Shown: one piece after another, positions 1 through 8,866 of the stretch
Numbering within the stretch: the first letter of the stretch is position 1
Layout: every line of letters begins with the position of its first letter
From: Flavobacterium fryxellicola
GTDB lineage: Bacteria; Bacteroidota; Bacteroidia; Flavobacteriales; Flavobacteriaceae
Assembly (NCBI RefSeq): GCF_900143245.1
Contig: NZ_FRDK01000017.1
Location: forward strand, 1-33,720
Length of the DNA stretch: 33,720 bases
Direction: 5' to 3'
The notes under the pieces: generated by a model
The model's database searches: none
Seen by the model: the letters and a program-made list of their open reading frames with translations, nothing else
What the model was told of the DNA's origin: nothing
Program-made: the position numbers and the translations under genes

Positions 1-419
1 CTCTTCTTGTTCTTGACATAATTCTGCTAATTTAAGGTTTTTAATCCTATCTTAATTTAAAGCAAAAAATTGTACGTTTTTTGGGGAGCAGCATATTCTT
101 TCCCACGAAAAGCATTTGATATGTTATAATTATTTTGCCGATTTTAAAAAACATTTTGAACTCAATCAGTTCTCGTGGTAAATTGATATTTATAATAAAT
201 TTGGAATATATTACTTTTAAAAACTAGGCCTGTACTAAAAATAATAAAATGTAACATTAAAATAATTTATAGACTCCGTCAAGAAGGATTTAATGGGTTT
301 CTCAAGATTAGCTGGTAAAATTACAAAAGTTTTCTAAAAACCACATTTTAGGCAATATTTCTACAAAAGCTGATTTTTTAAAATAATTTAGTCAAACAAA
401 TTGTATTGCGTAGCTGGTT
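1..419. other. Left-edge region without a recognisable complete gene
   Basis: AT-rich sequence with no convincing complete gene. On the minus strand, bases 1 to about 50 read as an open stretch (ending in LAELCQEQEE) that could belong to a gene running off the left edge; it is too short to identify. The rest has stops in all frames and shows nothing I can name. Confidence 0.4.
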
Positions 420-957
420 TTAATTCATGCAATTTAATCGTCCTTTTACCATATTTCCAAGAATCTCTGGTGGTGTTCCTCTTAATGTTTCACCAGATAT
501 TTCACCAAAATAGTTTATAAAACTTTCTTTTTTAGTGACGGTAAATAACTCGTCACTACTGTGCACAATCTCTGTTCTAACTTTTTTAATGTAGCAATAC
601 CAGGCGCCAATTAAACACAAGTTGTAAAGCTATTATCTTTTAGTTGAAATTGAAGATAGAACTTAGGAATATTTTCACTAGAATTACGTTCGATAAAAGA
701 AAATATGTTGATGCGATAGAGAGTTTTATCAGCGGTAAACCTAATATCTCTATTAATTCGGCTTGTATATTTTTTTGGTTCTTCGATTACAATAGTATCT
801 ACTTTTTTAATTTTTTCTTGTAATTCACCCATAAACAAGCTGTAGTTTTCTTTTACAGCTTCCCGTTGTTTATTTTTCATTAAACTAAGGTTTGTTATTG
901 TTGGTTCCAATTTGTTTTAAAAAAGCAAGTATTTCGATACTAATTGTTGGTTTAAAT
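420..957 (-). pseudogene. Decayed second copy of a DUF2461 gene
   Basis: This stretch is a diverged copy of the intact DUF2461 gene at 5544-6212. Shared blocks include EAVKENYSLFMGELQEKIK, SRINRDIRF, KKVRTEI.HSSDELFT and KKESFINYFG. Read from about 957 downwards, it begins like the intact protein (TISIEILAFLKQI). The codon for Trp in KPWFDE is then TAG, about two bases are missing just after it, and one base is missing at the Cys-Gly (TTCV stop) position near 615. Homology fades after SGETL near 455, so the last quarter is gone. Two short open frames, 611-910 and 420-620, are its pieces. The TonB receptor gene lies immediately upstream on the same strand. Nonsense, indels and truncation together make a functional product very unlikely. 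Confidence 0.85.
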
Positions 958-1028
958 GATTTTCATCCATTTTTAATTTGAGGTTCTGAGTCTTGTGTAC
1001 TTTGAATCAAGAACTTTTCTTGCAATTA

Positions 1029-3377
1029 TTAAAAATCTAAGATAATGCCTAGAGATGGAATAACGGTTCCTTCTGCAGCATCGATACCTAGCAAACTTCT
1101 AGGGTTAATAATTTGTCCATTTTGGTCTCTGTTTAAACCGAATTCTATTGGCTGAGGAATTATTTGTCCTAATGCATTTTGAACATCTAAAAACAAATTA
1201 AAGGCAAACTTTTTAAAATTCCATTTTTTATCTATTCGTAGATCCAATTGGTTGAAGGCATTTAATTTTTGTTCTCCCAAATTAGTAAAATCTAAAACTA
1301 CCTGAGGATAATTTTCTAATGTTTCGGCTTCGTTCACTTTTGCGAATGGTGTTTTTCCTCCATATCTGTAACGCATTCCTGCTTCCCAATTGCGTTTGAA
1401 TTTATATCCAGCAGTGACAGAAACAAGATTTCTGCTGTCCCAAACCGATGGTCTGTATTGATTGTCTAATCCAGTAAATTCACTTTTAAATAAAGTATAG
1501 GCAAAAATTCCAAAGAAGTTTTTAGTTAATTTTTGTTGGTATAAAAACTCTAAACCATACGATCTGCCAAGTCCGTTTGTAATTACATCTTCGTTACCCA
1601 AAACCTCAAAATCACCACCTTTATTGGCTAATGAAACTCCATCATCTATTGAAACAGCATAATTTTTATAATCTTTAAAAAATCCTTCAATAGTAATTTG
1701 AGTTGTTGGATTTAAAATTTTACTCAAACCAATAACATAATGTATGTTACTTGTGTAGTCGGCATCTTTGTTGGCAAAATTGCCCAAGTTGTCTTTATAG
1801 CCTAAAATAGTATAGGGTTGAATTTTAAAATATTTACCTACAGCTGCATTTAATTTCCAATCTTTTTCTGCGGTTAATGCATACGAAAGTGCTAATCTTG
1901 GCGAAAAAGTTCGTAACAATTGATTTTTTTGAGTGGTGAAACTATTAGCATCGACTCTAAAACCAAACGAAACATCTAAATTATCATTCAAAATTGTAGT
2001 ACTTGATTGCGCAAAAAATCCAGACTTAACAAAATTAATGTCTGTACTGTAATTCTCATTATTAATAATGTTTTGCGTATCGTTTGTATACAGCGCGTTT
2101 TCTACATTAAAACCAGCTACAATTTTCCAGTCACCTATATTTTTAGTTACTTCATTTCTAAATTTTACTTCGGTTTCACGAGAATTATTAGAAAAAAATA
2201 AACCTTGCTCATTTTCATTATCAGTAAATCGTTGGAAATTATTATTTAAAATATTGGTGCTTATGGAGTTGATCATAAATCCTGACTCGTCTTTAAAACG
2301 TCTTCTCCAACTCAAACCACTCGTTGTACTCCATTGTTTTATAACTGGAACTTGGTCTAACGTAATTTGTTGTTGGATATCAAAATCATCTGGTGCTTTA
2401 ACCGAAAAGTCATCAATTGCACCAACTCCCAAGAAGTTAATTTCGTTGTAAGCATCTAATTTAGAATTTATTTTATATTGATAATCCCAAAAATCAGGAC
2501 GAATAGGTAAACCAATCAATGTAAATAAAAATTGCAAATAGCTGCGACGAACTGACAATAAATACGTCGTGTTACTAGTTTCATTTTTTCCTTTAAATAA
2601 AGGTCCTTCGGCGGTAATTGCCGCTTCACTGGCTCCTATCCGCAAATTACCCTGAAATTTTTTATTATTACCGTTTCTCTGGTTGAATTGCAATACGCCC
2701 GAAAGTGGATTATTGTATTTGCTTTCAAATGCAGAACTCGAAAGCGTAACACCTTCAATAAAAGAAACATTAAGTAATCCAACAGGACCGCCTGCGCTTC
2801 CTTGTGTACTAAAATGATTAATGTTTGGAATTTCGATCGCATCAAGATAATACACGTTTTCATTGGGCGCGCCACCCCGAATAATAATGTCGTTTCGAAA
2901 ACCGCCAACAGAACCTGAAACTCCAGGTAATGTTTGCACCACTTTGGCAATATCATTATTTCCGCCTGGATAGCTTGCAATTTCTACTGGTGACAAACTC
3001 TGAATGGAAAGAGGCGATTCTTTTTTGCGTTTAAACGGATTTGACACTATTTTTACTTCATCTAGTAAATTAGAAACGGCTTTCAGATTAAAAATTATGT
3101 CACTGTTTCCTGCTGATTTTATAATAACATTAAATTTGGTTTCGGTTTCATAACCAATAGCACTTGCACTAATATTATAGGTTTTTGGGGCGATGTTCTC
3201 CAACTTAAAAAAGCCATTCTCATCGGATAATTCTTCGAGGGATAATTCATTAATTGTGATTGTTGCCCCCGAAATCGATTTTCCGTTATCATCTAAAACT
3301 TTACCTAGAATTTCAGTATAGTTTTGAGCTTGCATAAAAGAAGTGAAAAGTAATGTCGCAATTAGTATTATTTTCAT
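1029..3377 (-). CDS. TonB-dependent outer membrane receptor with N-terminal carboxypeptidase-like domain
   Basis: The 782-residue product is an outer-membrane active transporter energised by TonB; the substrate is unknown. A signal peptide covers residues 1-18 (MKIILIATLLFTSFMQAQ). A carboxypeptidase-regulatory-like beta-sandwich follows at about 20-105 (GKVLDDNGKSISGATI). The plug is at about 115-240 (NDIIIRGGAPNENVYYLDAI), and the rest reads as beta-barrel ending in the aromatic IILDF needed for outer-membrane insertion. It lacks the long SusC-type N-terminus and has no SusD partner beside it, so it fits the general TonB receptor class. The gene is intact. The ATG at 3377 directly precedes the signal peptide, and 3378-3571 upstream holds no gene. 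Confidence 0.92.
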   Translation of the reverse strand: MKIILIATLLFTSFMQAQNYTEILGKVLDDNGKSISGATITINELSLEELSDENGFFKLENIAPKTYNISASAIGYETETKFNVIIKSAGNSDIIFNLKAVSNLLDEVKIVSNPFKRKKESPLSIQSLSPVEIASYPGGNNDIAKVVQTLPGVSGSVGGFRNDIIIRGGAPNENVYYLDAIEIPNINHFSTQGSAGGPVGLLNVSFIEGVTLSSSAFESKYNNPLSGVLQFNQRNGNNKKFQGNLRIGASEAAITAEGPLFKGKNETSNTTYLLSVRRSYLQFLFTLIGLPIRPDFWDYQYKINSKLDAYNEINFLGVGAIDDFSVKAPDDFDIQQQITLDQVPVIKQWSTTSGLSWRRRFKDESGFMINSISTNILNNNFQRFTDNENEQGLFFSNNSRETEVKFRNEVTKNIGDWKIVAGFNVENALYTNDTQNIINNENYSTDINFVKSGFFAQSSTTILNDNLDVSFGFRVDANSFTTQKNQLLRTFSPRLALSYALTAEKDWKLNAAVGKYFKIQPYTILGYKDNLGNFANKDADYTSNIHYVIGLSKILNPTTQITIEGFFKDYKNYAVSIDDGVSLANKGGDFEVLGNEDVITNGLGRSYGLEFLYQQKLTKNFFGIFAYTLFKSEFTGLDNQYRPSVWDSRNLVSVTAGYKFKRNWEAGMRYRYGGKTPFAKVNEAETLENYPQVVLDFTNLGEQKLNAFNQLDLRIDKKWNFKKFAFNLFLDVQNALGQIIPQPIEFGLNRDQNGQIINPRSLLGIDAAEGTVIPSLGIILDF

Positions 3378-3571
3378 AAGAATATGTAATTTATAATGTG
3401 TGTTTAACGAATTAGCAACTTGTTTTAATAAGTAAATTGAACTTAAAACAAAATTTATTTAAAATTTTGAAAGGCAAAAAAAGGTATTTATTGTGCTATT
3501 CAAATTACTGTTTTAAAGTAATTTTTAACTCTTGTTTAGTTTATCCTTATAGTCAAACTTGAAACCTAAAA

Positions 3572-3829
3572 TTAGAATATTACTAATTTCATTTCATCCT
3601 CCCCAAGTAAATAAATACTGTTATAATCTATCACTGCTCCGTCTAGAGCCACTTTCATGCGATTAAATGTTAAAACTTTTCCTCTATATTTTATGTCAAC
3701 ATCTAGAATGCAGCTTATTAAATCTTCAAATAAATCACCTGACCAACGAATAGTTTCTAATGCTGTCCGGTCAATTATAGTTCCTAACCGTTCATCAATT
3801 TCTTTTAGAAATGGTATTTCTTTAGTCAT
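3572..3829 (-). pseudogene. N-terminal stub resembling a DNA-3-methyladenine glycosylase (HhH-GPD type)
   Basis: An 85-codon open frame. Residues 1-50 (IPFLKEIDERLG, LETIRWSGDLFEDLISCIL, DIKYRGK) resemble the start of bacterial alkyl-base DNA glycosylases of the HhH-GPD superfamily, in which a segment like FEDLvsCIlxQQIhyR opens the helical domain. Those proteins are usually about 200 residues and need a helix-hairpin-helix plus a catalytic Asp further on; neither is present, since the frame stops after EDEMKLVIF. It is probably a 3'-truncated remnant, and the usual QQ is VD here. It is last in the minus-strand gene run, 28 bases after the YdeI-like gene. The family call is from memory of the N-terminal pattern, and it could instead be a small unrelated protein. 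Confidence 0.4.
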
Positions 3830-3857
3830 AGGTCACTTATGATTTAACAAATAGTTT

Positions 3858-4436
3858 TTATACCCCTGGAATCTTTTTATTTTCTGCAGCTAAAGTTGCA
3901 ACTTGTAAAATTCTTTTTTGCCGCGTTTGTTCAGTTTTGGCTAATTTGATGTAACGTAAAATAAAACGTTTGTTTGAAGACGAAAATGCCTCAAAATAGT
4001 GACTTGCCAATTTATGTTCCTTCAAAGCATGATGTAAATCTTCCGGGATTACTAAATTATCAACATCATCCATAAAATTCCATAGTCCACTTTCTTTTGA
4101 TGCAATAACTGAATTTATACCCGATTGATGCAGCAATCCTTCTTGTTGCAATTTGGCAAATCTTACTTTATAGGTTTGTGCCCAATGTTCTACTTTTCTT
4201 GGCGAAATGAGTTGCATTGTTTTCTTATCGTCTAATTTTCTTCTTATACCATCAATCCATCCAAAACAAAGTAATTGATCTAAAACCTCCTGAATGGATA
4301 CGTATTTTTCTATGGTTTCTTTTTTATAAGTAACCAACCAAATACTTTCTTTTTGTGCATGATTTTTTAATAACCATTCACGGAGTTCTGCAGAAGAAGT
4401 AACTTCGATTTGATCAAAATTTTCGGTTTTAGTCAT
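3858..4436 (-). CDS. YdeI/OmdA family protein (bacteriocin-protection-like)
   Basis: The 192-residue protein matches the YdeI/OmpD-associated family. Near the N-terminus ELREWLLKNHAQKESIWLVTYKKET is followed by VLDQLLCFGWIDGIRRKLDD, then the family block SPRKVEHWAQTYKVRFAKL. A helical C-terminal part (FEAFSSSNKRFILRYIKLAKTEQTRQKRI) matches the OmdA domain, where the family signature is a short Arg/Lys-rich helix. There is no signal peptide, so it should be cytoplasmic. The family has been linked loosely to resistance to cationic peptides and bacteriocins, but its molecular activity is unknown. It lies 30 bases after the chimeric gene and is intact at normal family length. Confidence 0.8.
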   Translation of the reverse strand: MTKTENFDQIEVTSSAELREWLLKNHAQKESIWLVTYKKETIEKYVSIQEVLDQLLCFGWIDGIRRKLDDKKTMQLISPRKVEHWAQTYKVRFAKLQQEGLLHQSGINSVIASKESGLWNFMDDVDNLVIPEDLHHALKEHKLASHYFEAFSSSNKRFILRYIKLAKTEQTRQKRILQVATLAAENKKIPGV

Positions 4437-4466
4437 TTGTTTTATATTATTTTTTAATTAACTCAC

Positions 4467-5537
4467 TTATTCCAAAACCACTCCTTTTAAACTATTCAAG
4501 CGTATCGTGCTTTGTATTATTTTTAGTTTAATATCATTTATAGCAATTTTAGCATATAATAAAGCCGTTTGGGTGTCTCGCAAATCAAGATTTGTTGCTT
4601 GACCATTGTAATAACGATCTTGAGTGCGGTTGAAGGTTTCTTGGAAAGTAGCAAGATTTGTAGTTTCCCGCACCAATTGTTTTTCTAATATATTCAAGCT
4701 ATTTAATTCTTGATAAGCTGCGGTTACGATCTGTTCTTCAGTGTCATTTACAGTAAGTTCTTGTTTTTCTAAATTTATTTTTGCGTTAAATACGTCTTTT
4801 CGATTTTTGCCACCGTTAAATACATTCAATCGCAGTGATCCTCCTAGTACAAAGCCCAGATTTTGGATTTCGGCTAATTGTTGAATGTCGTTTCTTTGAT
4901 TGAAATACCCGTAATTGGCAAAAAGTTTCATGTTTGGGAGGTACTCCGATCGCGCCAATCCTATTTGATTATTTGCAAGAACAAGACCTTGTTTTGCGAG
5001 TTGAATTGCTGGATTGTTACTTTTTACTTGCTCTATAACGTTTGTTGCTTCCATGTTTTTTGATAACGTATAATTTACATTTATTCGATAAGATGCAGCA
5101 GATTCAATACTAGTAGTGCGATTCAACTCTATTGTTAAATTGCTTTTTACTAAACTAATATCGTCTAAAGAAGAAGTTTCTTGATCTGCATCTTTTTCAC
5201 TCGAAATTCTAAAATGGTATACTATCTTATTAGCATACTTACTTTGTGCTTTAATACGTTCACTATCGATAAATGTATCGTTGTAAATTTTTAAATCTAA
5301 AGCTGTTTTCATTGGTTTAACGACCAACCACGTTTTGGCATTCGTAAAAACTATTGTATATACAAAAGCATTGTAAACATTGGGTTGCCACTTTTTTAAT
5401 GTAGTAATTAAGGTGTCAAACAGTAAAACAAGCTCGTCAGGTTTGTCCACAAACAAATTACCAATATCTTTTTTTATGCAAATATAACATTGATTGCTAG
5501 ATGTAAAGATTCTATCACAGTTTTCGCAAGTCCACAT
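4467..5537 (-). pseudogene. In-frame chimera: zinc-ribbon/DUF5655 N-terminus fused to the C-terminal half of a TolC-like protein
   Basis: A single open frame of 356 codons joins two unrelated proteins. Residues 1 to about 117 carry a zinc ribbon (Cys4, Cys7, Cys17, Cys20) and a domain resembling DUF5655 (DELVLLFDTLITTLKKW through KIVYHFRISSEKDADQ), a soluble protein of about 120-130 residues. From about residue 119 to the end it is the C-terminal part of a TolC-family outer membrane efflux protein (NNPAIQLAKQGLVLANNQIGL, LPNMKLFANYGYF, coiled coils, DRYYNGQATNLDLRDTQTAL). The junction lies near 5180-5195. The TolC part has no signal peptide and lacks its N-terminal half, so it cannot form a normal channel. 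It differs from the full TolC at 8867-10198 and is not a copy of it. A deletion that happened to keep frame is the simplest explanation. Confidence 0.75.
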
Positions 5538-5543
5538 ATTTAA

Positions 5544-6212
5544 TTATTCGATTGACTGCTCTAAAAATTCAAGAAATGGCAAAACCTCTTTGTATGCTTT
5601 GACTAATTCATCGTTTAAACTGTCTAATAGTATTTCTTTATCAGTGAAAGTTTTCTTTACGATATATTGTTTCAATTTTAATAACTCTAGATTAGGGCTA
5701 TCTGCATCAAAACCTTGTGGTGGTCTGCTTAAAGTTTCACCTGAAATTGTTCCAAAATAGTTTATAAAACTCTCTTTTTTAATAATGGTAAATAGCTCAT
5801 CACTACTATGCATAATCTCAGTTCGAACTTTTTTTAATGTCGCACTATCTGGCGACCATAAACCACAAGCTATAAAACTATTGTTTCCTGGTTGAATTTG
5901 AAGGTAGAATTTAGGGCTGTTTTCGCTTGAACCACGCTCGATTAAAGAAAATATGTTGTTGCGGTACGGACTTTTGTCAACCGAAAATCGTATATCTCTA
6001 TTAATTCGGCTCATATATTTTTTTGGTTCTTTGAATACGATAGCATCTATTTCCTTAATTTTTTCTTGTAATTCGCCCATAAACAAGCTGTAGTTTTCTT
6101 TTACAGCTTCCCACTGTTTCTTGTTTTCATCAAACCAAGGTTTGTTGTTATTATTTTCAATTTGCTTTAAAAAAGCTAGTGTTTCTGTACTAATTGTTGT
6201 TTGATTGTTCAT
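5544..6212 (-). CDS. DUF2461 domain-containing protein
   Basis: The 222-residue cytoplasmic protein matches the DUF2461 family (TIGR02453-like) from end to end. Its signature blocks are FLKQIENNNNKPWFDENK, SRINRDIRFSVDKSPYRNN, a glycine/serine-rich segment leading to FYLQIQPGNNSFIACGLW, and a C-terminal GFDADSPNLELLKLKQY. Its function is not established. It starts 18 bases downstream of the MFS pump gene and ends 6 bases before the chimeric DUF5655 gene, so it is probably co-transcribed with the efflux operon. A decayed paralogue lies at 420-957. Confidence 0.88.
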   Translation of the reverse strand: MNNQTTISTETLAFLKQIENNNNKPWFDENKKQWEAVKENYSLFMGELQEKIKEIDAIVFKEPKKYMSRINRDIRFSVDKSPYRNNIFSLIERGSSENSPKFYLQIQPGNNSFIACGLWSPDSATLKKVRTEIMHSSDELFTIIKKESFINYFGTISGETLSRPPQGFDADSPNLELLKLKQYIVKKTFTDKEILLDSLNDELVKAYKEVLPFLEFLEQSIE

Positions 6213-6230
6213 ATTTTTTTTATAAAAAGA

Positions 6231-7808
6231 TTAATGGGTTCCGCTGACATCTACAATTTCTCCTTTTTTGATTTTTGCAAAAAATACAAGTGGTAAAACT
6301 GCTAGACAAATAATTCCAATTAATAAAAATCCTTCGGCATAACTTATTATTGCGGCTTGAGTTGAAACCGCTCCTTCCATTGCGCCTGCCGCCATTTGCT
6401 GTGCTTCTTGTAATGATTTACCTTGGCTTTGAAAGGCGCGTACTAAACCATAAAACCGCTCGTTAGATTCTGGATTATACATTGAAATGTTTCCAATTAA
6501 ATCGGCGCGATGTACAGCAAAACGTCTTGTAACATAAGTATTTGTAATGGCTATACCAATTGCGCCACCCAATAATCGGAGCATATTTGATAAACCTGAA
6601 GCTTGGGCTAAATTATCGCCTTTTAAACCGGAAAGCATTAAGCCGGCAACAGGAACAAAAATAAATCCGAAACCAAATCCTCTTATCATTTGTGGCCAAA
6701 ACCAATCCCATTCGCCTGATGTTGGTGTTGCTAGAAAATAGGTTATGAATTCATAGCCAATAACTGCTGTGAAACCAATGATAACAAGTGTTTTTGGACT
6801 AACACCTTTCTGCAAAAGCGTTGCATTTACGCCCATTAAAATGCCGGTTAGAAAAGAACTTGGTAAAATTAATAATCCGGTTCTTGTTGCATTCCAACCC
6901 AAAAAAGCTTGTACAAATACTGGATATAAGAATACTGAAACATAAATTGCCATTCCAAATGCAAGACTTAACGCCGCACCAACAAGAACATTTCTGTTTT
7001 TTAAAACTCGCAAATCAACTACTGGATTTTTAACTTTTAGTTCTCGAATTATAAACGCTGCAATACCTAAAACAGCAATTATTGAGCTAATTAAAATAAA
7101 ATTACTATTAAACCAATCTTTACGTTCGCCTTCTTCTAAAACCAATTGTAAGCTACCAATTCCTAATATTAAAAACAGAATTCCGAGATAATCTACCTTT
7201 CCGACAACGGGAAGTTTTGTTCCCTTTATGTATTTCCAAGACAGAAATGTTGCGATAATTCCAATGGGAATATTGACATAAAAAATCCAACCCCAAGAAA
7301 AATTATCAACTAAATAACCGCCTATAACTGGACCTAATGTTGGACCCATTACGATTCCAGCTCCAAATATTCCGTTGGCTTTATCAATTTCTTCGGGAGG
7401 AAATGTTTCTACTAATATTGTTTGTGCAGTTGCTAATAAAGCACCGCCGCCAATACCTTGAACAAATCGCCAAAAAATAAGCATTTCGATAGAATGAGAA
7501 GCGCCACACAAAAAAGATGCAATTGTAAAAAGAACAACCGAGGCTGTGAAATATACTTTTCTACCGAAAATATTACTTAAAAATCCTGTTAACGGAATTA
7601 TTATAATATTTGAAATGGCATAAGCAGAAATTACGTAAGCGGTTTCTTCGATTGTGGCACCAAGATTTCCGGCAATTTCTCGTGTGGCAACATTTACGAT
7701 AGAAGTATCAATTAACTCCATAATGGCACAAGTAATAACGGTAATGGTGATAAGCCATTTTCTTGCGCCAACTTCGTAAGTCGGTTTTTGTAATGCTGTG
7801 GTTTCCAT
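6231..7808 (-). CDS. emrB: DHA2-family MFS multidrug transporter, EmrB-like
   Basis: The 525-residue inner-membrane protein reads as a 14-helix drug:proton antiporter of the DHA2 family. Visible marks are ELIDTSIVNVATREIAGNLG in helix 1, the motif-A region GFLSNIFGRKVYF between helices 2 and 3, and the antiporter motif C GIVMGPTLGPVIGGYLV in helix 5, followed by NFSWGWIFYVNIPIG, which is typical of EmrB. Length is normal. It follows the EmrA-like adaptor by 11 bases and the TolC gene before that, so pump, adaptor and channel form one tripartite system. The last residues are cytoplasmic (AKIKKGEIVDVSGTH). The gene is intact. Confidence 0.92.
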   Translation of the reverse strand: METTALQKPTYEVGARKWLITITVITCAIMELIDTSIVNVATREIAGNLGATIEETAYVISAYAISNIIIIPLTGFLSNIFGRKVYFTASVVLFTIASFLCGASHSIEMLIFWRFVQGIGGGALLATAQTILVETFPPEEIDKANGIFGAGIVMGPTLGPVIGGYLVDNFSWGWIFYVNIPIGIIATFLSWKYIKGTKLPVVGKVDYLGILFLILGIGSLQLVLEEGERKDWFNSNFILISSIIAVLGIAAFIIRELKVKNPVVDLRVLKNRNVLVGAALSLAFGMAIYVSVFLYPVFVQAFLGWNATRTGLLILPSSFLTGILMGVNATLLQKGVSPKTLVIIGFTAVIGYEFITYFLATPTSGEWDWFWPQMIRGFGFGFIFVPVAGLMLSGLKGDNLAQASGLSNMLRLLGGAIGIAITNTYVTRRFAVHRADLIGNISMYNPESNERFYGLVRAFQSQGKSLQEAQQMAAGAMEGAVSTQAAIISYAEGFLLIGIICLAVLPLVFFAKIKKGEIVDVSGTH

Positions 7809-7819
7809 AAATAACTTTT

Positions 7820-8854
7820 TTATTTTGTTTTGACAGCAACTGTAACGCTCATTCCTGCACGCAAAGGAAAATCATTGTTACTTTTTTCGGTGAATACAAT
7901 TTTAACCGGAATTCGTTGTGTTACTTTTACAAAATTTCCTGTTGCATTGTCAGCAGGTAAAAGAGAAAACTTTGAACCTGTCGCTTGCGAAAAGGATTGC
8001 ACTTTTCCTGAAAATTCTTTGTCATCGTAAGCATCAATTTCAATAGTTACGTCTTGACCAACTTTCATTTCGGCTACTTGAGTTTCTTTGAAATTGGCAA
8101 CCACCCAAATTTTATTATTATTTGTTATTGCCATTAAAGGCTGACCAATGGAAACTACTTGACCTTTTTGTGCTACTTTTTTAGAAACAATTCCGTCACA
8201 AGGTGCAGTAATCATGCAGTACGACAATTGTAATTTGGCAGCTTCTAAATTATTTTCGGCTTGTTTGATTGCCAATTCAGCGATACTTATGCCATTATCT
8301 GAACTTGTTACCGCCGATTGCGAAGTTGCAACTTGATATTTAGATGCTTGTGCTTGTCCTAAAGCAATTTTTAGTTGTGCTTCTGTAGCTTCTTTTTCTG
8401 CTTTGACACCATCAAATTGCTGCTGGGTTACTGAATTTTGTTCTAATAAATTTTTGAATCGGATGTAATTTTTTGTTATAACATCTACACGAACTCTTGC
8501 TGCTTCAACACCTGCGTTTGCTGATGATGTAGCTGCTTGAACAGAAGAAACACTTGATGCTGCTGTATTTTTATTACTTTTTGATAATGTAACGTTTTGT
8601 TTTGCAAGTGCTAAGGCAACTTCTGCTTGTTGCACCGCGATTTTGTAATTGGCATTGTCTAATTGAATTAGTATATCGCCTTCTTTCACCGCTTGATTGT
8701 CTTCGACTAAAACACTAATAATCGTGCTGTTGATTTTAGGAATTACAGGACTTATGTTGGTTTCTAATTGTGCATTATCTGTTTTTTGTTTTCCACCGCA
8801 CCCTATAGCGAATGTTGCGATAAAAAGTAGCACTAATGTTTTTATATTTTTCAT
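7820..8854 (-). CDS. emrA: HlyD/EmrA-family membrane fusion protein, probable lipoprotein
   Basis: The 344-residue periplasmic adaptor links the MFS pump to TolC. The N-terminus is a lipoprotein signal (LLFIATFAIGC, lipidated Cys19), whereas classical EmrA has a single membrane helix. A biotinyl-lipoyl-like half domain (VEDNQAVKEGDILIQLDNANYKI) comes at about 50-72, then a long Ala/Gln-rich alpha-helical hairpin at about 75-205. The second lipoyl half (YCMITAPCDGIVSKKVAQKGQVV) is at about 211-235, and a beta-barrel domain (IWVVANFKETQVAEMKVGQDV) closes it. It sits 12 bases after TolC and 11 before the pump. The gene is intact. Confidence 0.9.
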   Translation of the reverse strand: MKNIKTLVLLFIATFAIGCGGKQKTDNAQLETNISPVIPKINSTIISVLVEDNQAVKEGDILIQLDNANYKIAVQQAEVALALAKQNVTLSKSNKNTAASSVSSVQAATSSANAGVEAARVRVDVITKNYIRFKNLLEQNSVTQQQFDGVKAEKEATEAQLKIALGQAQASKYQVATSQSAVTSSDNGISIAELAIKQAENNLEAAKLQLSYCMITAPCDGIVSKKVAQKGQVVSIGQPLMAITNNNKIWVVANFKETQVAEMKVGQDVTIEIDAYDDKEFSGKVQSFSQATGSKFSLLPADNATGNFVKVTQRIPVKIVFTEKSNNDFPLRAGMSVTVAVKTK

Positions 8855-8866
8855 TTTGATTTTTTT

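Noticed and set aside
1..419. Possible transposase remnant at the left edge
   Set aside because: Only a short open stretch (DRIKNLKLAEL) is visible, too little to assign to any insertion sequence family.
2007..2451. Open frames on the plus strand inside the first TonB receptor gene
   Set aside because: They are antisense shadows of a clearly coding gene; the translations show no family features.
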